A DNA stretch of 64,000 nt from Haplosporangium gracile (lineage: Eukaryota; Mortierellomycota; Mortierellomycetes; Mortierellales; Mortierellaceae). How positions within the stretch are numbered: the first letter of the stretch is position 1; the number at the start of each line of letters is the position of its first letter. Both the position numbers and the translations under genes were made by a program. The notes below the pieces were generated by a model that made no database searches, was not told where the DNA came from, and saw only the letters and a program-made list of their open reading frames with translations. The stretch lies in contig JAAAUF010000104.1 in NCBI GenBank assembly GCA_015499985.1, positions 1 to 64,000 on the forward strand. The letters are read 5' to 3'. Shown here in pieces: positions 35,489-48,430 of the stretch.

Positions 35489-38400
35489 ATGGCCGAGTCC
35501 ACCTTCTTCCGTTCGGAAGAAATGTCGCTGATCCAGCTGTACATCCCAGCTGAGGTCGCCCAACCTACCGTCTCTGAGCTGGGAGAACTGGGACTCGTTC
35601 AGTTCCGCGATGTAAGGACACATTGGTCAAAAAGAGCTGTTACAAAGGAAGAGAGTGCTTATGTGAGCAATGGCACATTGCCCACCTTACATAGATCCCT
35701 TTTTTTCACTAACACCCTGACTGCCGTTGCACTCTCCCCTTTTCTGTCGTGTCGTGTTGATAATATAGCTCAACCCAGACGTCAATGCCTTCCAGCGTGC
35801 TTTCGTTGGCGAGATCAGACGCTTCGACGAGATGGAGAGACAGCTTCGTAAGTTTCCAGTGTGGTGCTTGGTTGATATGTACCACGCAAAGGGGGGTACA
35901 ATTCAGCATGAAGCACGCGCGTGGTTTATTTGTGCCTGAATATCGTCAGCTGATACCCGTGCCTTTTTCCTTCTCTCTCCTAAATCCCCTTTCCGTCACA
36001 GGTTTTTTCACCTCGCAGATTGAAAAGGCAGAGATCCCTGTCCGTACGACCCTTTCCAACTCGTACAGCTCGCGCGCCCGTTCGCGTCAGGAACTCGACG
36101 ACCTCGAGGAGCGCCTCTCTGAGCACGAGAACCGTCTTCTCCAGATGAACAACTCGCACGAAACCATGCAGCGTCGTTACTTGGAGCTGACCGAGCTCAA
36201 GCACGTCCTTCGCGAGACCTCTGACTTTTTCCAAGAGGTACATAGTCGCCGTGTTTTTTCTTATTTGTTTTACTATGACGAAAATCGCGACACACTCCAA
36301 TAGCAAGTGACTAACCAGGATTATCGTATTGGTACACTCATTCTCTCTAGGCCGCGTCGCACCAGACTGAGATCCGCAACTCATTCGATGAGCCCAGCGC
36401 TCCTCTTTTGGATGACTTGGAATCTGGTCCTTCGCAGGAGGCCCAGGGCGCTGGCCTTCAGCTTGGCAACGTCACTGGTGTCATTCCCCGCAGCAAGATG
36501 CAGACCTTTGAGCGCATCCTCTGGAGATCTCTCCGCGGCAACTTGTACATGAACACCGCCGAGATCGACGAGCCCGTCATCGATCCCTCGACCGACGTTG
36601 TCGTTGAAAAGAACGTTTTCATTATCTTTGCCCACGGTCGCGAGATCTTGGCCAAGATCAAGAAGATTGCAGAGTCTCTCGGCGCAACTCTCTACCCCAT
36701 TGACTCGTCTGCCGAGCGTCGTCGTGAAGCCCTTCTCGATGTTGTCCGCCACATCGAAGAGTTCAACTCTGTCCTGGTCAACACTACACAAACCCGTCGC
36801 CAGGAGTTAATGCGCATCTCGGAGAACTTGGTCGCATGGATGATTATTGTCAAGAAGGAAAAGGCGACCTATCACACCATGAACCACTTCAACTACGACA
36901 TCAACCGCAAGTGCTTGATCGCTGAGGGCTGGTGCCCTACCAACGAGATTAACACCATCCAAATAGCTCTCCGTGGTGTGACTGAGCGTTCTGGCTCCAT
37001 GGTGCCCTCAATCTTGAACGAGCTCAAGACCCACAAGGAACCCCCAACCTTCCACAAGACCAACAAGTTCACGGTTGGATTCCAGGGTATTGTCGATGCC
37101 TATGGTATGGCCAAGTACCGTGAGGTCAACCCCGGTCTCTTTACCATCATTTCATTCCCCTTCCTCTTCGCCGTCATGTTCGGCGATGTTGGTCACGGTA
37201 TTATTGTTCTTCTCATCGGAATGTACCTTTGCATGAACGAGCGCAAGCTTGCTCACGTCGACGGTGAGGTATGCGCAGATTAATCATATGTCTGCTCAGT
37301 TATTGTCAATTGAATTGCATGCCATTCAACGCTTTTATATTAACATACCATTTGTCTCTTGCTTGGTGCTGATAGATGTTCCAAATGGTCTTTGGCGGTC
37401 GCTACATTGTTCTTCTCATGGGAGCTTTCTCGATCTTTACTGGAATGATGTACAACGATATCTTTTCCCGCGCTCTGCCCTGGTTCCAGTCTGGCTGGGA
37501 TTTCCATGTCCCTGACGACTACCCTGGCAAGACTGTGATCGTCGCTGAGCCCAACGGTCATACTTACCCCTTCGGTATTGATTACGCCTGGCACGGAACC
37601 GACAACTACCTCCTCTTCACCAACTCGTACAAGATGAAGATGTCGGTCATTCTCGGAGTTATCCACATGTCGTTCGGTATCTGCATGGTCTACTACAACG
37701 CCAAGTTCTACCGCAAGCCCATTGACATCATTGCAGGTTTCATTCCTCAGATGATTTTCATGCAGTCCTTGTTCGGATACCTGACGCTGATGATCCTTTA
37801 CAAGTGGTCTGTCAACTGGTTCGAGACCGATGCTGCTGGCCACGCCGTCCGCAACTCTCCCCCCAGTTTGCTCAACACTATGATTTACATGTTCCTCAGC
37901 CCTGGATCTGTCGCAGAGGGTGACCGTCTTTACCCTGGACAGGTAAAGTATCTCAGCGAGTTATCGTAATGGGAAACCGTCCTCAACAACACGGCTGTTC
38001 TAACAACAGCTCTTCCTTTTTCTCAATCGTAATAGGCATTTGTGCAAGGATTTTTGGTGTTGGTTGCATTCATCTGCATTCCCTGGATGTTGTTCGTGAA
38101 GCCATACTATCTCAAGTGGGAGCACGGAAAGGCCCGCGCCATGGGTTACCACCAGCCCTCGGAGCACAATGTTCGTGTCAGCACCGACAGTACTCGCTCG
38201 GAGGAAGCCGCTGGAGCTGTTGTTGCTGAGGAGATTGAGGGCGAGGAGGAGTTTGAGTTCTCGGAGGAGTTTATCCACCAGGTCATTCACACGATTGATT
38301 TCTGCCTGAGTTGTATCTCCAACACGGCCTCATACTTGCGTCTCTGGGCCCTGTCGCTTGCTCACGCGCAGCTGTCGGAGGTCTTGTGGGGCATGACTTT

Positions 38401-38735
38401 GGGCGTTGCCTGGGGTTTCTCGGGTACAATTGGCGCAATTATGACAATTGCGATGTTCGCTGTCTGGTTTTTCTTATCGATCTTCATTCTCGTTGGCATG
38501 GAGGGTCTCTCTGCTTTCTTGCACGCTCTCCGTCTCCACTGGGTCGAGTTCAACAGCAAGTTTTACATCGTGAGTGCTTTTTTCTCTCTAGCTGGTTCGG
38601 TTGTTTGCTATGTGTCGTAATGTCGTCAGAGAACTAATATATTTTCGTGTTGTGTCTGTCATATCTTAGGGTACTGGTTATGCTTTCCAGCCTTTCTCGT
38701 TTGCCACCGTGCTCTCGGAAAAGGAGACTGCCTAA
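35489..38735 (+). CDS. VPH1: V-type proton ATPase subunit a (Vph1/Stv1)
   Basis: Membrane subunit of the Vo sector that forms the proton half-channels acidifying vacuoles or Golgi. Seven exons: 35489-35611, 35769-35847, 36002-36237, 36351-37268, 37376-37942, 38036-38569 and 38670-38735, giving 840 aa. The N-terminal cytosolic half opens with [20 protein letters not shown], then [19 protein letters not shown] and a coiled-coil region. The membrane half contains [17 protein letters not shown]. The essential Arg of the channel lies in [13 protein letters not shown] (Arg 743, equivalent by position to yeast Vph1 R735). An acidic loop ([20 protein letters not shown]) precedes it as usual. Length matches the family. 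Whether it is the vacuolar or Golgi isoform cannot be told from sequence. Confidence 0.97.
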
Positions 38736-39670
38736 ATGTCAGAATTCACGAGTCATCTTTGAGCTTGATTTTACTAGCCATAGTAATACGGCTAGAGATA
38801 CACATTTAGCCGAACATCGTTCTTTTTTTTTTTTTTGCCCGCGATGATTGGATCTCCTGGTTTGTTGCGAAATGATAGAGAAGGAGCATTTGCTGAAGGA
38901 TAAGTAGGTTGTCGATGTACCCACGCTTCTTATTATCTATTTTAAAATAAATATTCTTATGACTGATGATGATTACTACGGACAAAGGCTTCCTTCTGTT
39001 TTGTTTTGTTCCTCTTGCTTGCTTGTTTGGTGTGGAGCAATGTTGTGGAGAGAAGTGAAGGAGGGCGGATAGATCTGCCCGTAGGTTTGATTTGGTTGGT
39101 AGTTGGAGAGATGTATTCGAGACAACTCTACACACATGGTTTGGAGACGAAAGAGAGAACTTTTTTCTATCTTCCCGCTCTTCTTCGTTCTTGAGTACTC
39201 GTTCTGTCTGTGGTTGCTTTACTTCTTCTCTTTAGTTTGGTAATTTTGATGTAGCGTGGCGTTGAAGTCAGAGAGCGGACAGAACGACAAAACAGAATAG
39301 AGAGATGGCAGTATTGGTTGGGTCCAATTGTCGAACAGATGGATAAAAAAAAAATGCAATTATTTGCAAGAGTCATTTCCTTGGGCTTGTTTCTCTCGTC
39401 CTCTTTGTCTTTTTACGCTCAATGTTGGAGTGCATGACAGAGAGCTGTAATTAGCGTCACTTGGGAAGGCGCTTGAGGGACCATAAATAAAAAAGTTTAG
39501 CTTTCTTGTTGGTTTGGTCCAGGATTCTTGGAAAATGAGAGGGATGACGGGGAAGGTATTGGGGCTGGCTGATCGGGTTAGAACCATGACCTGCATATAC
39601 TCCTTTGCCATCTTTCTTTACTTTATGAGGGCATGTTCTGGACCTTCTCCTGCTGCCCGTCCTTTCTGCT

Positions 39671-39720
39671 CCTCTCTCTCTCTCTCTCTCTTTCTCTCTT
39701 TCTCTCTTTCTCTCTCTCTG
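39671..39720. repeat. CT microsatellite
   Basis: Long CT run interrupted by TTT units. It lies in the gene-poor region. Confidence 0.9.
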
Positions 39721-41252
39721 TTGATGGTTGATGTTTCCCCTTCGCGCATTTGTTGTTTTAGTGCACTTCTCCTTCTACTCTTGGGCGAGGAGGAGGAATA
39801 GATGAAAGGACCCAATTTGAATACGAGAGCAAGCAGATGCGACATACACATAGAAAGAACCTGACAAAGGCAAAATTCATCTTTCTCTCTCTCTCCCTTT
39901 CACTCTCTTCATAGACTTTGTGCCTTATCATAGAAAATAGACCTGAAAAATAATTCCTGTCTAAAAACGATAAGACAAGACAGACACAAGAAAGAGCGGA
40001 GCAAATAAATATTTTTGAAATGATAAGCCAAGAGGCGCGAAGATAGCCGCCTATCCTTTTTCTACCACTACCTTGAACTATTTACACTCCCCTAGCTATC
40101 AATCCTTACTCGCATAATACTTTTCTCTCTAGTCGGCTTTTGTATGTTATCGGCCGTACTCTCTTCTCTCCTCAAGGGCGTGCCTCTCATGTATTATTCT
40201 AGCTTCTTTGATTGGTGTGACAGAAAGAGAAGAAGAGAAAAACAACTTTGAAAAAAGGAAGAGTTGAAGAACGGGACGGGGAAATGTTGTTGGGATGGGA
40301 GATGAGGAGGTACATGTGCAGTGCAGTAGGGTCCTCTTGGCGGATCAATCTCAATCCGCCTTAGTTCTCGCTCGCTCACTACCGACCTCCCATTCTAGAC
40401 TTTGCCTTTTTTTGGCAGCTAAACCAGTAGTGAGGCGTACAGGGACTATGTAAGTTTGACACACTCACAAAAGAGGCATTGTTTTTTTGTTTTCTGTTTT
40501 TGAGAATAACAGAGGTTGCCTTCATTCAAAGACCATTGAATTGATTAAGGTAGTTGGAAAAGCATTCCCAAGTAAGAAATGAGGAATAGAGGATGATTTA
40601 TGTTCATTCTATGTAGGGCTTTGTCATTCGAAAAGAAAAGAGAGGTGTTGAAGGTCAAAAAGTATGGTGAAAAGTAGGTGAGAAGTGGTGTCTCTGGTCA
40701 AGGTCTCGAACCATCATCGGTTGGCACCCATTGGGGAGCTCTTAGCGATGGCCTTTCAATGACCATGTAGAGCACGGTAGCCTGCTAAAGTAGTGGGTGA
40801 GAATAACAATGTACAGGGACTCGCCATTCCTCACCTTTACAGTGTCCACACTAAGGATGTATCACATCCATGATCCATGAGGGATGTATCTCAGCCTCAT
40901 CGACAGCTCCCTCCTCAATCCTCATATCTCATATCACCGTCGTTATCACCGATTATGTTTGTGTCTGAGCAGCTCTTGAAGTGGAGGTAACATGTCGACA
41001 GTGCCATATCAACATCCATTTGTTGTTCTTATGGCTGAAGAAGGGAGTAGCTGCTATCATTTTCGATGTCAGCGACACAAACACATTTTTCATAAAAAAA
41101 ATGTCCAGCAGCGATAACGAAGGAAGGAGATATCCAAGGATAAGGGAGCACCAAAAAGGAGCAAGAAAGAGGAGCATGAGAACAAGTGTCCAAGAAAAGA
41201 CAGGCGAGTGCAGAAAATACATGATAACACTAGAGCAAGTGGAGAATGAAGC

Positions 41253-41296
41253 GGAGGTGTTATTGGAAATGCTATCATGGGCAAGATAACACCTCC
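41253..41296. repeat. Perfect 11-bp inverted repeat (hairpin)
   Basis: GGAGGTGTTAT at 41253-41263 pairs perfectly with ATAACACCTCC at 41286-41296 across a 22-base loop. It overlaps the end of a small unassigned open frame. It may be an RNA hairpin or simply a chance inverted repeat. Confidence 0.75.
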
Positions 41297-43589
41297 ACCC
41301 CCTTGGGTCTTATCTTCCAGCCTTGAGCGAGATGAATAAAAGTAGAAGATCTTTCTGTCAACAACCCCTTGTTTTTTTTCCTGTCGCCCTTCTTCCTCTC
41401 TTCACTTTGACATCCATGGTTTACGCTGTTTGTTTTTTGTTGTTGCTGATGTTGTTGTCGTTTTGACCGACTAAATGCTGAACGGTTGCACAAAAACAAA
41501 CAAAAACAAAGAACGTAAACAAACTTCCTCCCCACCTTTCCAAAGTCACTACACACGAATCTATCCCCGGATACGAATACCAGTCCAGCCTATCCTTCTC
41601 CCCTCGCAGTTCCACCTCAACCCTCGCGCACCAACAACAAATAGAATAGGCTTGCTACACGGTTTGTACCCCTTTTTATGTTCTATGAAATGAAGGAAGT
41701 GAGAAGCCAACCAGGCCGTTGTTTATTTTTTTCTATTGTTCGAAGTTATTGGAAAGGCAGGTTTGACGAGCCAAGCTAATGAGAAGGGAGAAGGACGACC
41801 ATGTCCAAGGAGAGGGGCAGAGAGGGGAGGGAGTTGCTACTGAACACAATGCGCTAGGGCGATCAATTTTTTCTTTCTTTTCCATGCAATCGATCGACTT
41901 CGGTTCCTACTCCCCCTAAATGTGCACTCGACCAACGATCAATAACAGTAACAGAAAATAGGACGAGAAGGGAGGGACAGCGAGAGGGTAGCTAATTCGA
42001 TGTTTTTTTTTTATTCTACTTGTGTTCGGTCATTCCCTTACCGGCCACAAACCTTCCTCTTCACCCATGGACTCTCTCATTATTTTTTCTTTTGACTATT
42101 CTCTCAACGCTCTTTTCCATTTACAAGGTGCAGCCTGTCTGTATTGATTTTTTTTCTTATCAGAATATGTTTGTGTGTCTGTGGTTGCATTTTCATTCAT
42201 TTGGGGAGGGCAATTCGGCGAAAGCACATCTTATGTCCAAAAGGGGGATAAAGTAGGACGAGGGTGACATCGTTATGCAGTACACTCGTAAAAGACATAC
42301 GGATACGATAATGGATAATCGGACAACAATAAACCAATTTGTGAGCAGCCAGCTCAACTAGCTTCGTCGATGAGAACTAAAGAAGGGAAAACTCTGTTTG
42401 TAGGTCCGTCCTCACTCACACTACTACACTTCAAGACAATCTTTCTGTCCCTCAGTTTGTTCACGGATACAAGATTTCAGGCGGAATCAAACCAACTTAT
42501 TTTTTTTTGTTATTGTCACCCACCCACCACTACCACCACAACGCCCTTTCACTCTAAACTCTTTCGTTATCTCTCCCTTTCACAACCTTCACGGGCGTTT
42601 TGTGCAACCATCGTAATGGGACAGACAACAACAAATCAGACAAGAAAAGAGAGGAGTTGAACCAAAATTGGGTCCGAGTCCGACTTGAGGAACTGAGGGG
42701 AGATTATGCAAATACTTGCCATTGAGTACTACCCTCTTTCTTTCCTTTTCCTCACACTCATCCTCCTTTGTTCTATCTTTTCAAAGTCGCTTTTATGTCC
42801 ATTCCGCATGGAATTTTTTAAAGTATCCGAGACCGACAGTTTGGGCGTATGGGCGCATTCCCTCCCTCCCTTCTTCACTTACCCTCTTGTCCCTTATTCT
42901 TATCCCTTTTCCCTCGTTTTCTCAGTATCTAGTGAGCAATAGTCTTTCTGTTCATTTGTTTTTTTCTCTTCCATGCGATAAGTCAAATTGGGAGGACATG
43001 GCGGTTCAGCAAAAGACAAATCCTACTCGTCATTCACTGGTCCACTCCTGCGTCAGCCAAACAGAGGAGTACTTGGCTTGGGCTGAGTTTGCACTCTTAT
43101 CTCTCTCGTCTCGTTCGTCCAATTGACCAAATGCAGAAAAAAGAGGCTGGGGATGGAAAACTTGTCTTACAGATCTAAGATACAAGTTAAAAATGGGCGA
43201 ATGGAACCGAAGGGAATGGCATGAAGAAATAGACTTATTTTTTTTTGCTTGAACCTGGTGCGTGTTTTTCTCTATCTCTATCTACATTTCTTGCCTCTAT
43301 CTTTTCTGCATGTTTTTTTGGTGTTCACCATCAAGATAAATGGTGGAATGTCGCGCGAGAGTTCACTTCTAGATTTGATTTTTAGATGCGATTCCTAGGC
43401 GACCGTACTCACATAGACCCGTTCCTTTTTTTTTTATTGGAAGAATCAAACACTTTGAGCCGAAAAGGGGCTAAGCCATGCTTCAAAAAGCCACCAGCCC
43501 TTGGATTAGCAATCTTTTTTCTGGGCCAGGGCTTCGTTACTGGTGCTCGTTTTGGTTTTTGATGAGTTGAAGGTGACGACGTTTGTGGT

Positions 43590-43723
43590 GATTGGCTGGC
43601 TGGCGGATGGGGTAACACTCATTCAAAAGCTGGGTCTCCGTGAACTGAAAGATATTTCTGGTTGAAAAAATGGTTGGCTGATTAGCTTGACTGGCGGATG
43701 GAGTGGCAACACCCTATTCAAAA
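43590..43723. repeat. Imperfect direct repeat of about 40-45 bp
   Basis: A segment near 43590-43629 (CTGGCGGATGG, then ATTCAAAAG) recurs at 43680-43723 with small insertions. The two copies start about 90 bp apart, which suggests a local duplication. No coding role is evident. Confidence 0.7.
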
Positions 43724-45800
43724 GTCGCGACGCCCTTTTAATCATCGCTCCTTCAACCTTTCTCCGTTCACTCAACCTTATGTTGATAGAACTTGTTTTC
43801 TGTTGTTTTTATTTCATTGTTTGTGCTGATGTTGGGTGGTGGTTAGGACGGTCGAGAGAATACACCGTACGAACGCAAGCATAATTTTTTTTTTTTGCTT
43901 GTGTTCACTTTCTCCTTAGAGAAGAGGCGTGTTTTTCTTGTGTCCAAGTACAACGCTCGGTAGTAGTTATTTGGTCGTGTACCTGCAGAATAGACTAAAA
44001 AGCAGACAAGTCAGGCCATGTCCAGGTCTGGTCATGCCCCTTCTTTTGTTTCTTTCACTTCCCCTCCTTGTATTCTCGCTTTTTCTCTATTGTGGTTCTC
44101 GCTATTTGCTCTTCTGCTGTATTAGTATTATGCAACCAAGGATACAAAAAAAAATATTCATGATCGCCCAAGTCAATATTGGAGTCCAGCTGGGAAAAGA
44201 AATAAACCATATACAATAAAACAGGGACACCCTCAGCTCGCTCTGCCTCAAGCCCAGTTGTTCAAATGGTTTCCTCTACTATTTTGTCTGAAGAAGGAAG
44301 TCCCGAGATGTACATCCTTATTTCGGTGCATTTTGCATCTAGGCACCGGCATACAAAATAAAATGACATGCTTTTTGTATTTTTTGCTTCTCAGTAAGAC
44401 CCAAATATGGGTGTGGGGGCGCAAGAGAACATACTTCTAGTTCGGTCGTCCGAGTAAACTAAAGAAAGAAAAGAAAAGAGCCCCCGACAAGAAACCCGCC
44501 TATAAACGAGTTAGTGGCATAAGGGGTTACAGAGCGAAGGCGAGAGAGCGGATAAGAAAAAAAAAGTACAGAGAACAAGGAATCCAGAGCTTCTTGATAT
44601 TTTGTCGCATGGAGCTGCACTTTCAGTGGTCGAGAGTCGAAGCCATTGATACTTACAAAGTGTATCGCTGCTTGAAAACAGCAACGCAAAAGTTAGGTAC
44701 CACCCATGTCCATGTTCAGTTTCAGCTCCAGATATGAAAAGTAATAAGTTTACTCATCCCCCGCTTTTCAACCTCCTCTCATCTTTGTAACTGAACCTAG
44801 AACCAATTGCTGTTCGCGTTATTTTGTTCTTCATCTCTTACTCCAGCAAGAGCATCTCTTCATCACCTTCTGTTTACTAGCAATTGGTTGTCAAAAATTG
44901 GTTGTCAAAAATGTGCAATGTGCGTATATGTGTGTTGTTCAGAAAAATAACAGGCTTATCGTTATCATCAGTCCCTGAAATGTTTGTTTACCTTTTTATT
45001 TCCCCAGAGTGTGTGCGTGTGTGTCCGTGGCCTTATTTGGACGTACCCTCCCTGTCGTCCACGCTCCCCTCTCTCTGTCCACAGAACAAAATAAAATAAT
45101 AGCACTAAATAACATTTCGGCATAGTCGTTTTTTATCGTCATTGTTCAACCGTTTGATGCTCGATTAGGGAAGAGGAGTATCGGCGAACTTTATTTTCTA
45201 GTCGACAAGATAGCGTTAGCCAATCAGCGCACGATTGACCTTTTGACACACAATCCACACGGTGACACAAACAAATCATAACCTCTTTATTTTCAAACAT
45301 TCGTACTTTTTCCGCCCAAGTTCAGGTTCAGAGAACCAGAGACATTTGCACGAATGAGAAAGAGGGTGTGTCCGTGGGTTGGGGTTGGGGTGGAAGATTT
45401 TGTTTGCCGAGCATCATTGGTGTCAGTGCTTTTGACCAACAACAGCCATTGAGAGGCAGTACTTCAAGGTTAGAAACAGCATGAGAGATAACACTGCTTG
45501 TTGTAAAAGGCGTCAAAGAAAATAGAGGGCGTTTTTCTAATCCCCTCTAGCTCAACAGCGACAGCATCAACAACATAAACAACAAGCAGATATGAGAAAC
45601 AAAAGAAAAAAGCGCGAGCGAGCGGGTTACATGCTATCGAGTTTGTGGAAAAGGTGCAACATAAAAGAAAATAAAGTTGAATTTTTGTGTTTTGTGTTTT
45701 GTGTTTTGTTGATTGGCAAATGATGTTAGCCCTTACTAAGGTAAGAGGGAAAGGAGTATGGATATCGTGCATATCCCCAAATGAACATAAGAGTCTTGTT

Positions 45801-45830
45801 TTGTTGTTGTTGTTGTTGTTGTTGTTGTTG
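45801..45830. repeat. TTG trinucleotide microsatellite
   Basis: About ten consecutive TTG units in non-coding DNA. Confidence 0.95.
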
Positions 45831-48219
45831 ACACTCTCAACTGCACGGTTTGTTTATTCACTGGCAATGGTTATCTTGGTGTTTTCCAGCCATCTGATTT
45901 GAGATAAAAAATGAAGACAGTTAGGAAGGGGAGGGGAGAATGCACAGTCATTGTGGACGTGATCAACTCACTCGCCTCTTCTTCTTGTTCTAGAGCGCAA
46001 TCCATGCCATGACCATGATCATGGCTCAAACAATCAATAACAAACAAACAACATGGACCGGGATAAGAACCCTTTGCTCTTTTGTCAACAGAGATAAACC
46101 CATTTCAACAAACTGCATCATCTTTTCCTCTCCTTTTCTAAGAAAGAGGTGGCCAGATCATGCATGAAAACAAAATCAAGAGGGATGAGAGAGGGAGAGG
46201 AGTCGGCAGCTCAACTAGCTCTCAGTGCCGGATAATCATTGGCAAGTAGGAATAATTCTCCTCGGCCAATTATTTTTTATAATTCATTTCCCAAATCGGA
46301 CATTTCTTTCTTTGCACAAAATCATCGCTCCACACGTCTCTCCACATTAGAAGGTGGGATGAGGAAGGAAGGGATGAGATATCGTTGGTTACATGAGGAT
46401 GTTCCATGCCCGTGTGCCCATAATAGGGCGAATTGGCCCAATGGGAGCTAACGAAAGTGAGAGAGATTTCCGAGACTCAAATGGTTGTCCAACTTGCACT
46501 AGATAGATAACGATTGCCAATCTGTTGACAGGGCTTTTGATGGTCGCCCCCTAATGCGCCCAATTAGAAAAAGTTCATTTTGGTACATCTTGTAACAGAA
46601 CATGGTTGGGGTAAAGGAAGGAAAGAAAGGAGATTGCGTGGAGAAATATGCTACTGTACGAGAATTGATAAGGATGCTTTTCGTTGAAAAAGTAAACGGG
46701 TTGAGAACGTGTATAGATCGGACTCGCAAAACAGTTGTGAGAGGAAAGAGAGGAAAGGCAGTATAGAATGAATGGTCTCTCTACTCAGAATGAAAAGTAA
46801 GTGTTTTCATGCAAGATAGCGATGGTTCCTTTTCCTTGTTTTGAGCATTTGTCATAACGATTCAAGCACGTCCTTCCCACACATTCAAGAAAATGAACAA
46901 TGTCAAGAAAAGAAGGAAAAACAAAGCTATCTCCCCGCGCCATCGCGTCATGCTCAGATCCCCAAAAGATCCCTCCACAATGGCTCGACCACCCTTTTTC
47001 AAAGTTCTTTTTCTTCTTCTTCCACATGAGTACGTACCAACGAGTGATATCTCCTTTCAGCAGAGTATCATAGAAAAGCAAATTGTATTTGTTTGTGTTC
47101 GTCTTTATGAGATAAGCAGGAACAACACAACGGTCTCTCTGTTTGTTGCCTTCTCTCTCCCTTTTGATCGGTTTGTTTGCGTGTGATGTGCTTCGCCGAA
47201 CACCGAAACATAATAATGATGAAAAATGGGACTGCTGTTTTGATCTTTGTTTATGTTTACCGATAACGTGTTAGTACGTGTTGATTACGGTTTCCTTTCA
47301 AAACTCTAACCTGACCCAGGTCCATGGAAAGCTGCCTGGCAATGATCAATGGGTTGAGCAGATAAATGAATGAAGAAGAAGCCCCCATCGTTCATTCGTT
47401 GTTGGGGAAGAGGGGAGGGAGAGAGGGAGGAACAATAATCTTGTTTGGGTGCAACTGGACCCTGATGCTTCGCAATCGGCACTAGTCTAAAGGGGAAAGA
47501 AACCATCTCCCTATTTATCTCCGCACAAGAAGGAACACACATTCACGGCGTAATGTATAGCTGCTCTTTCTTTGAAAGAAGCAAGAGGTAATTTTTTCAG
47601 GGTTCATTCTCCTCTTTTTGATTCTCCAAAGGAAGAACAAAACAACGAATCAGTTTCACCCAGATGGTGCGAATGAGGAGTGAAGGGAGAGAACCTGTGA
47701 TGGAAAATATTTTACCAATACCCTGTCCTTCCCTCCAAAGACTTAAAATGTTAACCTTTGTAAAATGACACCAAAAATTAATACTAAGCGATTGAATTAA
47801 GTTGGACAAGTGCCATTGCCACTAGAAAACCTTAGTCAAAAAAGGGTGATTGAATTAGGTCGTACCTTTGAATACTCTGCGTCTTGCACTCGCATGCCAA
47901 GGTTTTTCTCAATGTTAGTTCCAACCCAAGTGTGTATGAAAACGGTTTTTCCTTTTGTCGTTCTCTTTTCTTTCATTCATGCTTGTTTTTATTAAAAAAG
48001 CAAAGTATTCTGTCCTTGGTACCTGACCCTATTTTTCTTTCTTGACATGGACAGGTCACCCCATTTTGAACTCATTCCCCCTTTGGTGCAATACTCTCTC
48101 TACTGCGTTTTTTCTTTTTTTTCTTTTTCCTCTCCACGGATCCCAAAGAGAAGCCAAACCTTCGTCCCTTCACCCCCACTCACTCCCTCCTTCACTCTTT
48201 TCTTAAACCAACTTTTTTT

Positions 48220-48240
48220 TATAAAAGACGGGGATCCCCC
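48220..48240 (+). promoter_or_regulatory. TATA box and adjoining GGGGATCCCC palindrome of sugar transporter
   Basis: TATAAAAG at 48220-48227 is followed at once by a G/C palindrome (48230-48240). A 190-bp C/T-rich leader then runs to the ATG at 48431. The position fits a core promoter. The G-rich half resembles fungal Mig1/CreA-type sites only loosely, so any glucose-repression role is inference. Confidence 0.45.
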
Positions 48241-48430
48241 GTAACTCTTTTCTTGCTCTTCACTGTTCCCTACAGCCATCTCCTCCTCCCCTACCTTCCT
48301 CTTCCTCTTCTTACCTTTCGTTCTGTACATTTTGTCCACATTTCCTTTCGCTTTTGTATATTCTCTTTACTACTACTCTTAATTTAATACACCTTCTCCT
48401 CCTCATCCCCTGTCCTTGAACACTTCAGTT

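Larger units (their letters stand above)
38736..48430. other. Gene-poor region, about 9.7 kb
   Basis: No gene is supported here. Open frames are short (under 140 codons) and mostly low in complexity. Present are CT runs (39671-39720), a TTG-repeat tract (45801-45830), a strong hairpin (41253-41296), a short hairpin GGATGTATCACATCC at 40855-40869, an imperfect duplicated segment (43590-43723), and a tandem 14-base duplication near 44882-44910. One candidate small ORF, at 40981-41289 (102 codons, basic/acidic C-terminal half ending just inside the hairpin), has no recognisable domain. The right end is the promoter and leader of the sugar transporter. Non-coding transcripts may be present but none can be shown. 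Confidence 0.5.

Noticed and set aside
40690..40760. tRNA-like B-box (GGTTCGAGACC) on the minus strand
   Set aside because: Only three of five T-stem pairs form and no A-box or acceptor stem is seen.
40981..41289. 102-codon plus-strand ORF in the gene-poor region
   Set aside because: No domain, hydrophobic then charged halves without protein-like balance; kept only as a remark in the region entry.
42353..46220. 14-mer CAGCTCAACTAGCT present twice, near 42351 and 46207
   Set aside because: In 64 kb several shared 14-mers are expected by chance, and flanks do not match.
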